DNA of 64,000 nt from an uncultured Cycloclasticus sp. (GCA_913060865.1 CAJXTU010000001.1:186001-250000); one strand, 5' to 3'. Positions 10,242-20,462 are shown, counted from the stretch's first letter. Numbers and translations: made by a program. The notes: generated by a model from the letters alone, not told the origin.

Positions 10242-11160
10242 GGTTATACAGCTTGTCGAGGATCGCTTTGGCGCCGCCTGCTAAAAGGCGATTGGCAACG
10301 GTAACGCCCATTTTTTCTGCCTCTTCAATAGGCCCTTCTAGCTGTTCTGTGATCATAACACTACCATCAGGTTCGGCCACCAAGCCGTGCAAGCGTAAGG
10401 TTTTATCTTTGATTTGGGCATGGCCCGCAATAGGCGCTTGGCAGCCGCCTTCAAGAGTGAGGTTCATTGCACGCTCAGCGCGTACCCGAATGGCTGTTTC
10501 TGGGTCATTCAGGCAAGCTATTAGGGCTTTGGTTGCAAGGTCGTCTTTGCGACATTCGATGCCAATGGCGCCTTGGCCAATGGCCGCCAGCATAATGTTG
10601 ACGGGAATTGAGGTTTTGATGCGTGACTCGAAGCCTAGTCGAATAAGCCCCGCAGCGGCAAGAATGATGGCATCGTAATCACCATCATCGAGCTTTTGTA
10701 AGCGGGTGTTAACATTACCTCGCAGTGATTTGATTTGTATGTCGGGTCGCTGATTTAGTAATTGGCATTGTCGTCTAAGGCTAGATGTACCCACTACAGC
10801 GCCTTGCGGTAACTCGTCGATGTTGGAATAGGTATTGGAAACGAAGGCATCGCGGGGATCTTCACGCGAAAGAATAGCGTCTATCTCAAGTCCATCGGGT
10901 AACAGGGCGGGTACATCCTTCATCGAATGTACGGCAATATCCGCGTCACCATTGAGCATGCCTTGTTCTAATTCTTTAACAAAAAGGCCTTTACCGCCAA
11001 TTTTTGCTAGTGGCGTATCGAGAATTTTATCGCCTTGAGTCACCATAGTAACCAACTCAACGTTAAGAGTCGGGTGGGAGGCGCGTAACAATTTGGCGAC
11101 GTGTTCGGCCTGCCAAAGTGCTAAAGGGCTTTTACGAGTTGCAATTTTAATAAGCGGCAT
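10231..11160 (-). CDS. hemC: hydroxymethylbilane synthase (porphobilinogen deaminase)
   Basis: The 309-residue product begins [19 protein letters not shown], the HemC N-terminal block, and includes [16 protein letters not shown] with the catalytic-site Asp. The segment [13 protein letters not shown] holds the Cys that anchors the dipyrromethane cofactor. It polymerises four porphobilinogens into hydroxymethylbilane. It lies 64 bp downstream of algR and overlaps hemD. Confidence 0.98.
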   Translation of the reverse strand: MPLIKIATRKSPLALWQAEHVAKLLRASHPTLNVELVTMVTQGDKILDTPLAKIGGKGLFVKELEQGMLNGDADIAVHSMKDVPALLPDGLEIDAILSREDPRDAFVSNTYSNIDELPQGAVVGTSSLRRQCQLLNQRPDIQIKSLRGNVNTRLQKLDDGDYDAIILAAAGLIRLGFESRIKTSIPVNIMLAAIGQGAIGIECRKDDLATKALIACLNDPETAIRVRAERAMNLTLEGGCQAPIAGHAQIKDKTLRLHGLVAEPDGSVMITEQLEGPIEEAEKMGVTVANRLLAGGAKAILDKLYNHAD

Positions 11161-11224
11161 GGAAGTAAGGGATGTTGTTAGTTTTGTAAATTATAACAGT
11201 CGGTGGCCAGTTGTTTTCTGAGTA

Positions 11225-11965
11225 TCAAGGTTTTTGCCGAAGAAGGCGGTTTAATTCGGCTTGATGCCGCCTGCTAATAGTTAGTATCTCCTCGCTGCCG
11301 TGTAGGTGCGCGTGGAATTGCCCCGTGTTTGATTTTGAAATGGATTGTATCGCACTGATGTTAATTAAAGCGTTTCTGTGAATGCGGAAGAAATTTTCGC
11401 TGAACTCTTCTTCCAGCGCTTTAAGCGACTCTTCAAGTAAAATGGAATCGTTGCTGGTGGCTGCAAGCACGTATTTGTTATCTGCTTTGAAAAACAAAAT
11501 ATCGCTAATGTTAAGTCGTTTTAATCCGGTATGTGTCTGAGCGCAAAGGTGTTGCCGAGGAGACTTTGCTGAGGTTGCCGGCTTTGGTACGTCGCTAGAG
11601 TGGGTGTTAAAGCGTGCTGCTTTCTCTATAGCTTGCTGGAGCCGCGCCTGTTTTACCGGCTTGAGTAAATAATCAATCGCATTTTTATCAAAGGCCTCAA
11701 GGGCGTATTCATCATAGGCGGTGACAAAAATGATTTGAGTTTTTACGTTATTCTTAGCTATTTTACTGGCCGCTTGTAAGCCATCCATTGCCGGCATTCG
11801 GATGTCTAGCAGGGCGAGGTCGGGGCGATATTTTATGCATTGATCTACAGCCTCTAAGCCATTGCTGGCAGTGGCGTAAACGATATGTTCAGGGCTTATT
11901 TCTTCCACTAATCGTTTTAAACGTAGTCTGGCGAGTGGTTCGTCGTCTGCGATTAGAATTTTCAT
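11225..11965 (-). CDS. algR: LytTR-type response regulator, AlgR-like
   Basis: This 246-residue regulator has an N-terminal receiver domain (acidic pair DD at residues 7-8, phospho-acceptor Asp54 in LLDIRMPAMDG) and a C-terminal LytTR DNA-binding domain (about 140-240; ILFFKADNKYVLA, FFRIHRNALINI). Position 54 is the phospho-acceptor in Pseudomonas AlgR. It overlaps the sensor gene by 4 nt and precedes hemC, the conserved Pseudomonas arrangement. Its targets here are unknown, and alginate or type IV pili should not be assumed. Confidence 0.92.
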   Translation of the reverse strand: MKILIADDEPLARLRLKRLVEEISPEHIVYATASNGLEAVDQCIKYRPDLALLDIRMPAMDGLQAASKIAKNNVKTQIIFVTAYDEYALEAFDKNAIDYLLKPVKQARLQQAIEKAARFNTHSSDVPKPATSAKSPRQHLCAQTHTGLKRLNISDILFFKADNKYVLAATSNDSILLEESLKALEEEFSENFFRIHRNALINISAIQSISKSNTGQFHAHLHGSEEILTISRRHQAELNRLLRQKP

Positions 11966-13017
11966 GAGTACTTAGTTTGATAAGGAAATTTGAGTTGTGT
12001 TTGAAATTCCCCGCCACTTGAACTGATCAGCAATTTGCTTTGATCGGGAAAACATTGCGCCATGCGTAAGCGAATATTGTTGATGGCCATGTTATTGCTG
12101 GAGCGGATGCTAGTGGGTTGATCAAGGTTAATAGGGTTTTTGACGAGGAGGGTAATGATGTTTTTATCCATGTGAGCGACAATGCTTAATGTGCCGCCTT
12201 TCTCGCTGGGTTCAATACCATGGTAAATAGCATTTTCAATAATCGGTTGGATACTTAACGGTGGTATTAAGGCATTGTCTGGAATAGCAAAGAGGTCTAT
12301 CTCTATTAATAAGCGCTCGCCGAGCCGAGTTTGCTCAATATTTAAGTACTGTTGAACAAGGGTCAGCTCTTGTTTAAAAGGTATAAGTCGCTTGGATGTT
12401 TGCATATTGGCTCTAAATAACTCGGATAAATCTTCAGTGAGTGTTTCTGCTAGGGCAGGGTTTAAGCGAGTTAAGCTGGCAATGGTATTGAGGCTGTTGA
12501 ATAAGAAATGTGGGCGTATTCGAGCTTGTAATGCATCAAGTTGTGCATTCGCTTCGGCTTTAGATTGTTTTCTCCATTGAAATTGAATGTATAGAAAACG
12601 TAGTAAAATGAGACTAAAAATGATGCTGATCCCAACATTTCTGAAGTAAATGCTCATATGGTTTTGACTGGGCGTCATAAACAAGTCTAATTGCGGTAAC
12701 AATGATGAGATAACCCAGGTAATAAAGAGGGTTGTTATGTTGATAGTGAAAAACATCAAAATACAGATGTAGATGGGTGAGCAGCGATTTATTTGATGTT
12801 TAAAGGCGCAAAAAATGCTGGCACAGGTAAACCCGACCCAGAGGATAAATAAAGCGTTTAAACTCAGCGCATTCCAAAAGTCTCCAGATATAAAACTAGT
12901 ATTTAACGCGAGAATGATAGCCAATAGTTGGGCAATGAGTGTGAGATACAGGACATTTTTTGCACGGCACATATCAGGTAAAAAATATGACTGATCTGTT
13001 AGAAAACTTTTGTCCAT
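11962..13017 (-). CDS. algZ: LytS-type sensor histidine kinase, AlgZ/FimS-like
   Basis: The 351-residue protein has about four to five N-terminal transmembrane helices (residues 25-165), then a HisKA_5-type kinase domain with the phospho-acceptor block RIRPHFLFNSLNTIASL near residue 192. The C-terminal ATPase segment contains PPLSIQPIIENAIYHG. It partners with the overlapping AlgR-like regulator. It is divergent from argH across a 89-bp gap that contains an argH promoter candidate. Confidence 0.92.
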   Translation of the reverse strand: MDKSFLTDQSYFLPDMCRAKNVLYLTLIAQLLAIILALNTSFISGDFWNALSLNALFILWVGFTCASIFCAFKHQINRCSPIYICILMFFTINITTLFITWVISSLLPQLDLFMTPSQNHMSIYFRNVGISIIFSLILLRFLYIQFQWRKQSKAEANAQLDALQARIRPHFLFNSLNTIASLTRLNPALAETLTEDLSELFRANMQTSKRLIPFKQELTLVQQYLNIEQTRLGERLLIEIDLFAIPDNALIPPLSIQPIIENAIYHGIEPSEKGGTLSIVAHMDKNIITLLVKNPINLDQPTSIRSSNNMAINNIRLRMAQCFPDQSKLLISSSGGEFQTQLKFPYQTKYS

Positions 13018-13068
13018 GATATGAGTGTTAACTCGTTGTCTATTCGCTCAAATTAAGCCAATCTTAAG

Positions 13069-13077
13069 TGATATACT
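13069..13077 (+). promoter_or_regulatory. extended -10 promoter for argH
   Basis: TGATATACT forms an extended -10 element (TG-n-TATACT). The -35 region is poor, which is common for extended -10 promoters. It lies 30 bp before the argH ATG. Confidence 0.5.
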
Positions 13078-13106
13078 AGGCGAAATTTCATATTTATTCG
13101 TAAAAC

Positions 13107-14504
13107 ATGTCTCAAGATAAGCAAAATAAACTGTGGGGTGGACGCTTCACTGAAAGCACCGACGCCTTTGTTCAAGCATTTACTGCCTCTGTTAACTTTG
13201 ATCAACGCTTAGCGCCTTACGATATTCAAGGCTCAATTGCACACGCAAAAATGCTCACCCACGTGGGTATCTTAACGGAGCAGGAGTGCTTGCAAATTAC
13301 AGACGGCTTGGCTGATATTCTGGATAGTATCCAGGCGGGTGAGTTTGAATGGTCTATTGCACTTGAAGACGTGCATATGAACATAGAAGCAGCATTAACC
13401 GAACGCATTGGTGTTGCGGGGAAAAAACTGCATACTGGGCGTTCTCGCAATGACCAAGTGGCGACTGATATTCGTTTGTTTTTGCGTGAGCAATTGCTCT
13501 TGATTAAATCAGAGCTAACCCGTTTGCAAGAAGGTCTTGTCGGCTTAGCGGAGAAGCATGCGGATACAATTATGCCGGGGTTTACCCACCTGCAAGTGGC
13601 ACAACCAGTAACGTTTGGGCATCATCTAATGGCGTGGTTTGAAATGCTAAAACGCGATGCGGAACGATTCGCCGATTGCGCTAAACGTGTCAATGTTATG
13701 CCGTTAGGCTCAGCAGCTCTGGCGGGTACAAGTTACCCGATTGATCGTTTAATGACCGCTGAATTGCTTGGTTTCTCACGCCCTTCAGCAAATTCACTAG
13801 ATGGAGTGAGTGATCGCGACTTTGCGATTGAATTTTGTGCGGCATCGGCATTATTGATGACCCATTTATCACGCTTTTCTGAAGAAATAGTGTTGTGGAC
13901 GAGCGCGCAATTTAACTTTATCCATTTGCCTGATGCGTTTTGCACCGGCTCGTCGATTATGCCGCAGAAGAAAAATCCCGATGTGCCTGAGTTGGTGCGA
14001 GGTAAAACCGGCCGAGTAAATGGCCATTTGGTGTCGCTGTTAACGTTAATGAAGTCTCAACCTTTGGCGTACAACAAAGATAACCAAGAAGATAAGGAGC
14101 CGTTATTTGATACGGTTGATACCGTATTAGGTTCATTACGCGCCTTTGCGGATATGGTGCCTAACATTGAGCCGGTGAAAGAATCGATGCTGAAGGCGGC
14201 AAAACAAGGTTTTTCTACGGCAACAGACCTAGCTGATTACTTGGTAGGCAAAGGGATTCCATTCAGAGATGCGCACGAAATTGTGGGTTTAGCCGTTCGC
14301 TTAGGAACTGACACGAATCGTGATTTGTCCGAGCTATCGCTTGATGAGTTGCAGAGTTTTTCAGCAGAAATTTCTGACGATGTGTTTAGTGTCTTGACCT
14401 TAGAAGGCTCGGTAGCTGCACGTGATCATATTGGCGGCACTGCGCCTAATCAAGTGCGTCTGGCGGTAAGGGAAGCAAAAGCATTTTTGGTCCAGTTAAA
14501 ATAA
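13107..14504 (+). CDS. argH: argininosuccinate lyase
   Basis: The 465-residue product is of normal ArgH length. It starts [18 protein letters not shown] and carries the fumarase/lyase superfamily signature [19 protein letters not shown] near residue 285. It also has [16 protein letters not shown] near 110. It splits argininosuccinate into arginine and fumarate, the last step of arginine synthesis. An extended -10 promoter lies 30 bp upstream. Confidence 0.98.
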   Translation: MSQDKQNKLWGGRFTESTDAFVQAFTASVNFDQRLAPYDIQGSIAHAKMLTHVGILTEQECLQITDGLADILDSIQAGEFEWSIALEDVHMNIEAALTERIGVAGKKLHTGRSRNDQVATDIRLFLREQLLLIKSELTRLQEGLVGLAEKHADTIMPGFTHLQVAQPVTFGHHLMAWFEMLKRDAERFADCAKRVNVMPLGSAALAGTSYPIDRLMTAELLGFSRPSANSLDGVSDRDFAIEFCAASALLMTHLSRFSEEIVLWTSAQFNFIHLPDAFCTGSSIMPQKKNPDVPELVRGKTGRVNGHLVSLLTLMKSQPLAYNKDNQEDKEPLFDTVDTVLGSLRAFADMVPNIEPVKESMLKAAKQGFSTATDLADYLVGKGIPFRDAHEIVGLAVRLGTDTNRDLSELSLDELQSFSAEISDDVFSVLTLEGSVAARDHIGGTAPNQVRLAVREAKAFLVQLK

Positions 14505-14583
14505 GCTAAAAAAAGTCGGCATTTTTCTTAAAATCAGCAATACTTAGGGTACCGTTAATACTAAGAATAACTGATTGCTCAAA

Positions 14584-15387
14584 ATGTTTGATTCATTATC
14601 AGGGAGTTGGGGTCAACAGGCGCTTGAAGTCGTCGACTTTGGTGTGCTGGTGTTAAGCGATCAACGAACGCAATGGGTCAACCCCTACCTTCTTGCTTTA
14701 CTGGGTTTAAAAGAAAGTGACTTGGCGGGTAGCATCATTTCAAAAGAGGACCGGCTTTCTACTTTATTGCTGGGTACAGATAACCCTTTTCTTATTGTCA
14801 ATCAGCTGGGTCATGACACATGGCTAAAGCGTGAGCATGTGAAAACACCTGAGCATGACATTTATTTTTTTCATGAGTGTACAGATCTCGTTATTATTGG
14901 TAACGAATGTCGGCGGTTACAAAAAGATTTGTCCGATTTAAACCCAAAGGATCCGGTTACTGGAATGATGAGTAACGACATTATTATTGAAATGCTCGAT
15001 GGGCATATTAGCCGCAGTCGTCGTTATGATAACCCGCTATCTTTGTTAAGAATAAGTTACGCATTTTCTGAACAAATGGATTCGCTCCTGTTTTCTCAAT
15101 GTATTAAACGGATTGCGTTCTTTCTTAAAGATCAACTGCGTTGGGCAGACCAAATTGGCATGTTAGATCGGTATACTTTTTTAGTTATATTGCCTGAGAC
15201 TGACTACCAATCGGCGGCGGCTTTATTGAAAAAATTTAATGAAGAACCGCATTTATCACTATTTTCAAAAGGTGATGGTCGGCCGCTTTCTTTTTCGGTC
15301 GGGCTAACCGAGTGGTCAAAAGGCGATACGACCAAGAAAATGTTACAAAATATCCGACAGGATGTTGATTTAACGATGATGACGTAA
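14584..15387 (+). CDS. PAS-like protein with degenerate GGDEF domain
   Basis: This 267-residue protein has an N-terminal PAS-like segment (about 15-110; FGVLVLSDQRTQWVNPYLLALLG). A GGDEF-fold domain follows, opening with NPKDPVTGMMS (the usual DxLTGLxNR start) and continuing to VGLTEWSKGD. The active-site motif aligns as DRYTF in place of GGDEF, so diguanylate cyclase activity is not expected. No inhibitory RxxD site is evident. It ends three bases before cyaA, which suggests co-transcription. The ATG at 14584 is chosen, and a TTG at 14575 is also possible. A role as a sensor or a partner of adenylate cyclase is an inference from position. Confidence 0.75.
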   Translation: MFDSLSGSWGQQALEVVDFGVLVLSDQRTQWVNPYLLALLGLKESDLAGSIISKEDRLSTLLLGTDNPFLIVNQLGHDTWLKREHVKTPEHDIYFFHECTDLVIIGNECRRLQKDLSDLNPKDPVTGMMSNDIIIEMLDGHISRSRRYDNPLSLLRISYAFSEQMDSLLFSQCIKRIAFFLKDQLRWADQIGMLDRYTFLVILPETDYQSAAALLKKFNEEPHLSLFSKGDGRPLSFSVGLTEWSKGDTTKKMLQNIRQDVDLTMMT

Positions 15388-15390
15388 GGG

Positions 15391-18234
15391 ATGCCTGAAA
15401 TACCAAAAAGGGCGGCAGAAAAGCATACCTTAAAGAAAATTAATTTAGTGGGTGCTGATGGCGACATCAGTAAGAAAAGCCTGAGACTGATCAAACAACG
15501 TTTTTTAAACCTACATAAGTTGAAGATGCAGCGAGCATTGGATGCGGTTACGCCTCGTCAGAAGATATTTTTAGAACTGTTGCCCTTGTTGTTTCACGTC
15601 AATCATCCTGTGTTGCCGGGTTATGTTTCAAGTAAGGCGCCGGCAGGTATCGCGGATTATACCCCCAGTAAACTATCCATTGATAAGGCCAAAAAATTAG
15701 GCAAAGGGTTTGTTTATAGTAAAAGAGCAAAGCGATCTTTTGGCATTGAATCCATTTTCTTGATGGGAAGCGTTGGCAGCATTGCTTACGCTAAGGGAAG
15801 CGATATGGATTTGTGGCTGTGTCATGCACCGAATTTGATCGCTAAAGATTTAGAAGTATTGAAACAAAAAACGGCAGATATTGAGAAATGGGCGGGTACG
15901 CTGGGCTTAGAGGTACATTTCTTTTTGATAGATGCAGCGCAATTTAAAAAAGGTGTGGCGACGCCATTATCGTCTGACAGTAGTGGCAGTACCCAGCATC
16001 ATTTATTATTGGAAGAGTTTTATCGTACAGCCTTATATGTTGCAGGGCGTTATCCGGTTTGGTGGTTGGTGCCACCTGAAGCCGAAAATAATTACCAAGA
16101 GTTTGTCGATAATTTATTGAAACAACGTTTTATTGATAGGAATGATGTTATTGATTTTGGCGGGCTTGAGAATATTCCTGCCGAAGAGTTTTTAGGCGCA
16201 TCATTTTGGCATTTGTACAAAGCGATTGATTCACCATACAAATCGTTGTTGAAGTTGATGTTAATGGAATCATACGTCGATCAATACCCCAACTCACATT
16301 GGGCTGCGCTATTAATGAAAGAGCGTATATATGCGGGTGAGGCGGATGTTAATAAATCAGATGCTTATCTCATCTTGTACGATGTGTTAGAGCGATATTT
16401 CGTTAAACGAAATGAACCAGAACGTTTGAATTTAATGCGTTATTGCTTTTATAGTAAAGTCAGTGAGCATACTCGTACTCGTTCAAAGCACGATTGGCGT
16501 CAGCAGGTGTTTAATGAGATGTTGGCTAAGTGGGAGCCATTGCCTGATTATCTTGAACGTTCTCTTAAACAAGAGAGTTGGGATATCTCTCAAATTCAGC
16601 TGGAAAAAGAGCGTTTGACTAATGAGTTGAAGGACAGTTATCGGTTATTGATAAAGTTTGCCAAAGAACGAATAGATAAGTCAAAGCGCGATAGTGATGA
16701 GTTGGTGTTGCTAGGTAGAAAATTGAATGCGGCGTTTGAAAAAAGGCCAAGCAAACTAGAGCGTTCTACGATTAAAAACTCACGAACCAAGCAAGAAAGC
16801 AGGGTTGTTTTAAAGCGAGTTGAGACAAAAAATGAACCAATAAATTGGTCCCTTAGTCGGCTAGATATCAATCAACAGGAACACTTTATTCGTCAAGCGC
16901 ATAGCCTGATTAATTTGTTGGCTTGGAGTGTTGATTATGGTGTTTTGGGCGAAAAAACTAAGATTGCCTTAGATCCGGGGGAGAGCCAAATAACTTCGCG
17001 TGAGGTAACGCAAACACTGCGTACCATTTTGGCATTTTTTAATGCGCTGCCAGAGACCCCAGCTCATCTTGATGCGTATCGTCATGAGCCCTTAGTAACC
17101 GATGCGTTGCTAGTGATTAATTCGGGCTTAGACTCAATGAGCGATTTTACCGATAAAGGCGTTAATTTAACGAGTGAACGCTCGGATGCGCTAAGTTTTG
17201 GTTCTCAACGTCGTAATTTAATTCATACTGTCGATATGATGCTGCGTAATTCATGGAACGAAATTATTGTTGCTAAATACGACTCGATGAGTGGTTTGAT
17301 GGCGTGTTTGTGCGGAATTTTTGACCCGAAAACTTGGGGGCCGGCTCAGGCGTTACCGAATTTAAGGTGTATAAGTTATAACTCGCCCAGAGCCATGAGC
17401 GTGGCAAAGCGAGTGCAGGAGCTTTTTACAGAAGCTGCGGCGGTATTTAAACACTACAGCGATACAAGCTCTCCAAGATTTGTCGTCCAATTTGCTCGTG
17501 CGTTTTGCGTGATGCAAATAAAGAATCATAAAATGACGGCTATTGAGGTGGCAGAGGCCGATCTATTAAAGTCGTTATCAGCACCACAGTCTATTTTTAG
17601 TCCTATATATTTTGATCGTAGGATGGATCAAAAAGGTTTGCTGCCTGTCATCTATGGGCGTCATAAGCCAGGTCAGGTGCAACTTTATTATGTTTGTATT
17701 AGTGATGCTAAAACGCAAATTTATATTTTGGATGAGAAGGGCTCGCTATTTTTTAAAGAGCAAGAGTTCATTGATGAGAATACCTTATTACAAGCATATA
17801 AAGAGCTGATAGATAATATGTTTTATCGGCGAGGCCTGACAACGTATGAACAAAATAATACGCCGTTTGATTTGGATATAGAATGCTATAGAGCTGAAAA
17901 AATTCGACAACATTGGGCGTTAGAGAAAGTGTCTGTTGCGGATAGAAAGTCAAATAAGAAGATGGATGTTCGTGTGGCTTATGATGCACAGACAAAGCAG
18001 CCGCACATTTATTGTAACGGCCAGCTTTTTTCAAGCTTAGAGTATGGCGCTGAACTATATAACGAGGTGTCTGCATTTATTCGGCAAGAAAGATCGTCGA
18101 GCGCCATATATTCTGTCTATATTACTGACATTGATGTGCCGTACGAAGAATTGGGCGCATCAAGTTATGCGCAATTACAAACGATTCATTATTTGAATTA
18201 CAAACAGCGTGTTGAAGAAAAGTTAAATATTTAA
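15391..18234 (+). CDS. cyaA: class I adenylate cyclase
   Basis: The 947-residue protein is a class I cyclase that converts ATP to cAMP. The catalytic nucleotidyltransferase-like site reads GSVGSIAYAKGSDMDLWLC near residues 128-146, with the paired metal-binding acidic residues DMD. Family blocks such as HHLLLEEFYRTALYVAGRYP and SPYKSLLKLMLMESY follow. The C-terminal half is the regulatory region known from enteric and pseudomonad enzymes. It is longer than the E. coli protein (848 residues) and close to pseudomonad forms. It follows the degenerate GGDEF gene by three bases. Confidence 0.96.
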   Translation: MPEIPKRAAEKHTLKKINLVGADGDISKKSLRLIKQRFLNLHKLKMQRALDAVTPRQKIFLELLPLLFHVNHPVLPGYVSSKAPAGIADYTPSKLSIDKAKKLGKGFVYSKRAKRSFGIESIFLMGSVGSIAYAKGSDMDLWLCHAPNLIAKDLEVLKQKTADIEKWAGTLGLEVHFFLIDAAQFKKGVATPLSSDSSGSTQHHLLLEEFYRTALYVAGRYPVWWLVPPEAENNYQEFVDNLLKQRFIDRNDVIDFGGLENIPAEEFLGASFWHLYKAIDSPYKSLLKLMLMESYVDQYPNSHWAALLMKERIYAGEADVNKSDAYLILYDVLERYFVKRNEPERLNLMRYCFYSKVSEHTRTRSKHDWRQQVFNEMLAKWEPLPDYLERSLKQESWDISQIQLEKERLTNELKDSYRLLIKFAKERIDKSKRDSDELVLLGRKLNAAFEKRPSKLERSTIKNSRTKQESRVVLKRVETKNEPINWSLSRLDINQQEHFIRQAHSLINLLAWSVDYGVLGEKTKIALDPGESQITSREVTQTLRTILAFFNALPETPAHLDAYRHEPLVTDALLVINSGLDSMSDFTDKGVNLTSERSDALSFGSQRRNLIHTVDMMLRNSWNEIIVAKYDSMSGLMACLCGIFDPKTWGPAQALPNLRCISYNSPRAMSVAKRVQELFTEAAAVFKHYSDTSSPRFVVQFARAFCVMQIKNHKMTAIEVAEADLLKSLSAPQSIFSPIYFDRRMDQKGLLPVIYGRHKPGQVQLYYVCISDAKTQIYILDEKGSLFFKEQEFIDENTLLQAYKELIDNMFYRRGLTTYEQNNTPFDLDIECYRAEKIRQHWALEKVSVADRKSNKKMDVRVAYDAQTKQPHIYCNGQLFSSLEYGAELYNEVSAFIRQERSSSAIYSVYITDIDVPYEELGASSYAQLQTIHYLNYKQRVEEKLNI

Positions 18235-18455
18235 TGTTCTTTGCGGATGAATTTTGGGCAGGTTAGAGCACCTAATAAAAGGGAGCATGCTTTTTTGTGT
18301 TTGATCAGCATCATATTTATTCGCTGAATAAAAGGCGGTTAATATTTAAGTCGGTATTTTGATGAAAGCTGGTTTTAAGCGACCGAGCACAAGCAAGTTG
18401 AATGTTTCATTTCAGTAAACGTATGCCTGAAGTAATACTTAGGGGTGCAGTCCCT

Positions 18456-18488
18456 TAACCTCCGAGTGTCAAAATAATTCGGAGGTTA
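18456..18488. repeat. 10-bp inverted repeat, possible terminator
   Basis: TAACCTCCGA and TCGGAGGTTA form a stem around a 13-nt loop. It lies between the convergent cyaA and peroxiredoxin genes. There is no T-run on either side, so it is at best a weak or Rho-assisted terminator. Confidence 0.4.
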
Positions 18489-18505
18489 GGGGCGGAAGAG
18501 GTTTG

Positions 18506-19030
18506 CTATGCGCTTTTAAGGTGATTCAGTAACGTGTCAACATCGCTGCAAGTGAACGGGTCGTCAGGACAGTTGTCCATTTTTCCCGGCTCACTGAACA
18601 GAGCAGTAATGGTTTCATCCTCTACGATCATGGAATAGCGCCAAGATCGATCGCCGAACCCTAAATTGTCTTTTTTAACGAGCATGCCCATTAACCGTGT
18701 GAACTCGCCATTGCCATCAGGTAGCATTTTTACGTTGTTGATGCCGAGATTTTTGCTCCATTGGAACATCGTGAAAGCGTCGTTCACGCTGAGGCAATAA
18801 ACTTCATCAACGCCAAGGTCTTTTAGTTCTTGGTATTTTGCTTCAAACCCTGGTAAATGGGTGCTAGAGCAGGTGGGGGTGAATGCGCCGGGTAAGGCGA
18901 GTACGACTATTTTTTTACCTTTGAAGATGTCGGCTGTTGTAACGTCCTGCCAACGGAATGGGTTATCGCCTTCGATGCTTGCGTCTCTAACGCGTGTTTT
19001 GAATGTTACTTGAGGTACGGTATGGGTCAT
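18506..19030 (-). CDS. Prx5-type peroxiredoxin
   Basis: This 174-residue protein matches the peroxiredoxin 5/redoxin family. The peroxidatic Cys54 sits in LPGAFTPTCSSTHLPGFE, with the catalytic Thr and the downstream Arg in GFGDRSWRYSMIVED. It reduces hydrogen peroxide and organic hydroperoxides using glutathione/glutaredoxin or thioredoxin. The frame extends upstream to 19093, but the start at 19030 has a GGAGAG ribosome binding site and fits the family N-terminus. Another Cys lies in DCPDDPFTCSD near the end. It lies directly downstream of oxyR on the same strand. Confidence 0.92.
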   Translation of the reverse strand: MTHTVPQVTFKTRVRDASIEGDNPFRWQDVTTADIFKGKKIVVLALPGAFTPTCSSTHLPGFEAKYQELKDLGVDEVYCLSVNDAFTMFQWSKNLGINNVKMLPDGNGEFTRLMGMLVKKDNLGFGDRSWRYSMIVEDETITALFSEPGKMDNCPDDPFTCSDVDTLLNHLKSA

Positions 19031-19144
19031 TTTTCTCTCCAGTGTTGGTGTTAATACGCGAGTATTCGCGCTGACTGGGGACAGTGTAAGCAATACATTC
19101 GCTTAGGTAAAATCGATTGTTTTTATAGTATCAATAGGCAGCGC

Positions 19145-20026
19145 CTATTTAGACCTAGACTGTTGAATGAGTTGCTTGAGTTTGTTGATTAATAGCGATT
19201 TTGGGGTGGTTTTTCGCCAGACAAGACAGATGGTACGTTGAGGCTGGGGTTCTCTAAAAGGTATATACCGAATATTGCTGTCATCGTTTTGAATGGCGAT
19301 ATCGGGCATAAATGTAATGCCGGTATTGGCGCGAACCATTTGTCTTAGGGTTTCTAAACTGGTCGCTCGGACGTTTTGTTCTTCCTCCGCGCCGTTGAGT
19401 TGGCAAAACTGAAGCGCTTGATCACGCAGGCAGTGTCCCTCGTCCAATAACAGTAAGGGTTCGCCAACTAAATCTGATGGGTTAATGGAAGCTTGTTTGG
19501 CTAGATGGTGTTGAGCAGAAACAGCTAATTTAAATGTATCGTCAAATAAGCGCTCGGCAACTAAGTCATCTTCTTTAATGGGCGCGGCTAATAACGCAGC
19601 GTCAAGGTCACCATTTTTAAGTTGCTGAATGAGTGTGTCTGTTTTTTCTTCGACTAAAATGAGCCGTATATGTGGAAGTTGGTTTTTTATTAAAGGGACT
19701 AGGCTAGGTAAAATATAGGAGGCAAGTGTCGGAAATGCACCCAATTTAAAATTACCCGCTAATGGGTTTTGCGCATTAGCTGAGATCTCTTCAATTAAAT
19801 CGACGTCTTGAAGAATGTGCTTCGCCGTTGCGATAATGAGTTCGCCGACGTCGGTGATTAAAACGCGTTTATTATTACGTTCAAATATTTTTACTCCCAG
19901 GGATTCTTCAAGCTTTTTAACTTGCATGCTTAGCGTTGGCTGGCTGACAAAGCATTGCTGAGCGGCTTTAACAAAACTTTTTGTATGAGCGACAGCGACG
20001 ATATACTTTAAATCACGGAGGTTCAT
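19145..20026 (-). CDS. oxyR: hydrogen-peroxide-sensing LysR regulator OxyR
   Basis: The 293-residue LysR-type regulator has the N-terminal winged HTH (MNLRDLKYIVAVAHTKSFVKAA). The redox pair Cys199 and Cys208 (GHCLRDQALQFC) fall at exactly the numbering of E. coli OxyR. Those cysteines form the peroxide-sensing disulfide. The peroxiredoxin gene follows on the same strand after 114 bp, a likely target. A small inverted repeat (AATAGGC-AGC-GCCTATT, 19133-19149) spans its stop codon. Confidence 0.96.
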   Translation of the reverse strand: MNLRDLKYIVAVAHTKSFVKAAQQCFVSQPTLSMQVKKLEESLGVKIFERNNKRVLITDVGELIIATAKHILQDVDLIEEISANAQNPLAGNFKLGAFPTLASYILPSLVPLIKNQLPHIRLILVEEKTDTLIQQLKNGDLDAALLAAPIKEDDLVAERLFDDTFKLAVSAQHHLAKQASINPSDLVGEPLLLLDEGHCLRDQALQFCQLNGAEEEQNVRATSLETLRQMVRANTGITFMPDIAIQNDDSNIRYIPFREPQPQRTICLVWRKTTPKSLLINKLKQLIQQSRSK

Positions 20027-20071
20027 AAGAGGTCAGTTTGATTATTGTGATCAGTGATTATTCAAGGCTGT

Positions 20072-20431
20072 TTATAAAAAAATGATAAGCCACGTAGAGG
20101 CGGTTAAAGCGACAGCAAATAAGACGGCGGCTGAGCTAATGTCCTTTGCTCTACCGGATAATTCATGGTGCTCAAGCCCAATTCTATCTATCGTTGCTTC
20201 AATAGCAGAATTTAACAATTCTATAATGATGAGTAGGAGTAAACTGCCAACTAACAACACCCTTTCAACAGGTGTGTTGCCAACAAAGAAGGCTAACGGT
20301 ATGCCGATTGATGCAAGGATAACTTCTTGCCTGAAAGCCTCTTCATGTACCCAGCAAGCTTTTATACCCGCTGCGGAGTTGTACCCAGCAGCTTTTAGCC
20401 GTTGCAAGCCTTTTAAGTTTTGTCCTGCCAT
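20072..20431 (-). CDS. dgkA: diacylglycerol kinase
   Basis: This 119-residue integral membrane protein has the DgkA layout: an amphipathic N-terminus and three transmembrane helices. The signature IIELLNSAIEATIDRIG (catalytic Glu/Asn) is followed by HELSGRAKDISSAAV. It phosphorylates diacylglycerol to phosphatidic acid in the inner membrane. It starts 31 bp after the phosphoethanolamine transferase gene on the same strand. That enzyme releases diacylglycerol from phosphatidylethanolamine, so the pair makes metabolic sense. Confidence 0.95.
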   Translation of the reverse strand: MAGQNLKGLQRLKAAGYNSAAGIKACWVHEEAFRQEVILASIGIPLAFFVGNTPVERVLLVGSLLLLIIIELLNSAIEATIDRIGLEHHELSGRAKDISSAAVLFAVALTASTWLIIFL

Positions 20432-20462
20432 CGTGGTTTGCCGTGTGCTCGTTATTCGCTGT

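Noticed and set aside
10253-10678. Plus-strand 141-codon open frame inside hemC
   Set aside because: It is an antisense shadow of a clearly identified essential gene, with no independent support.
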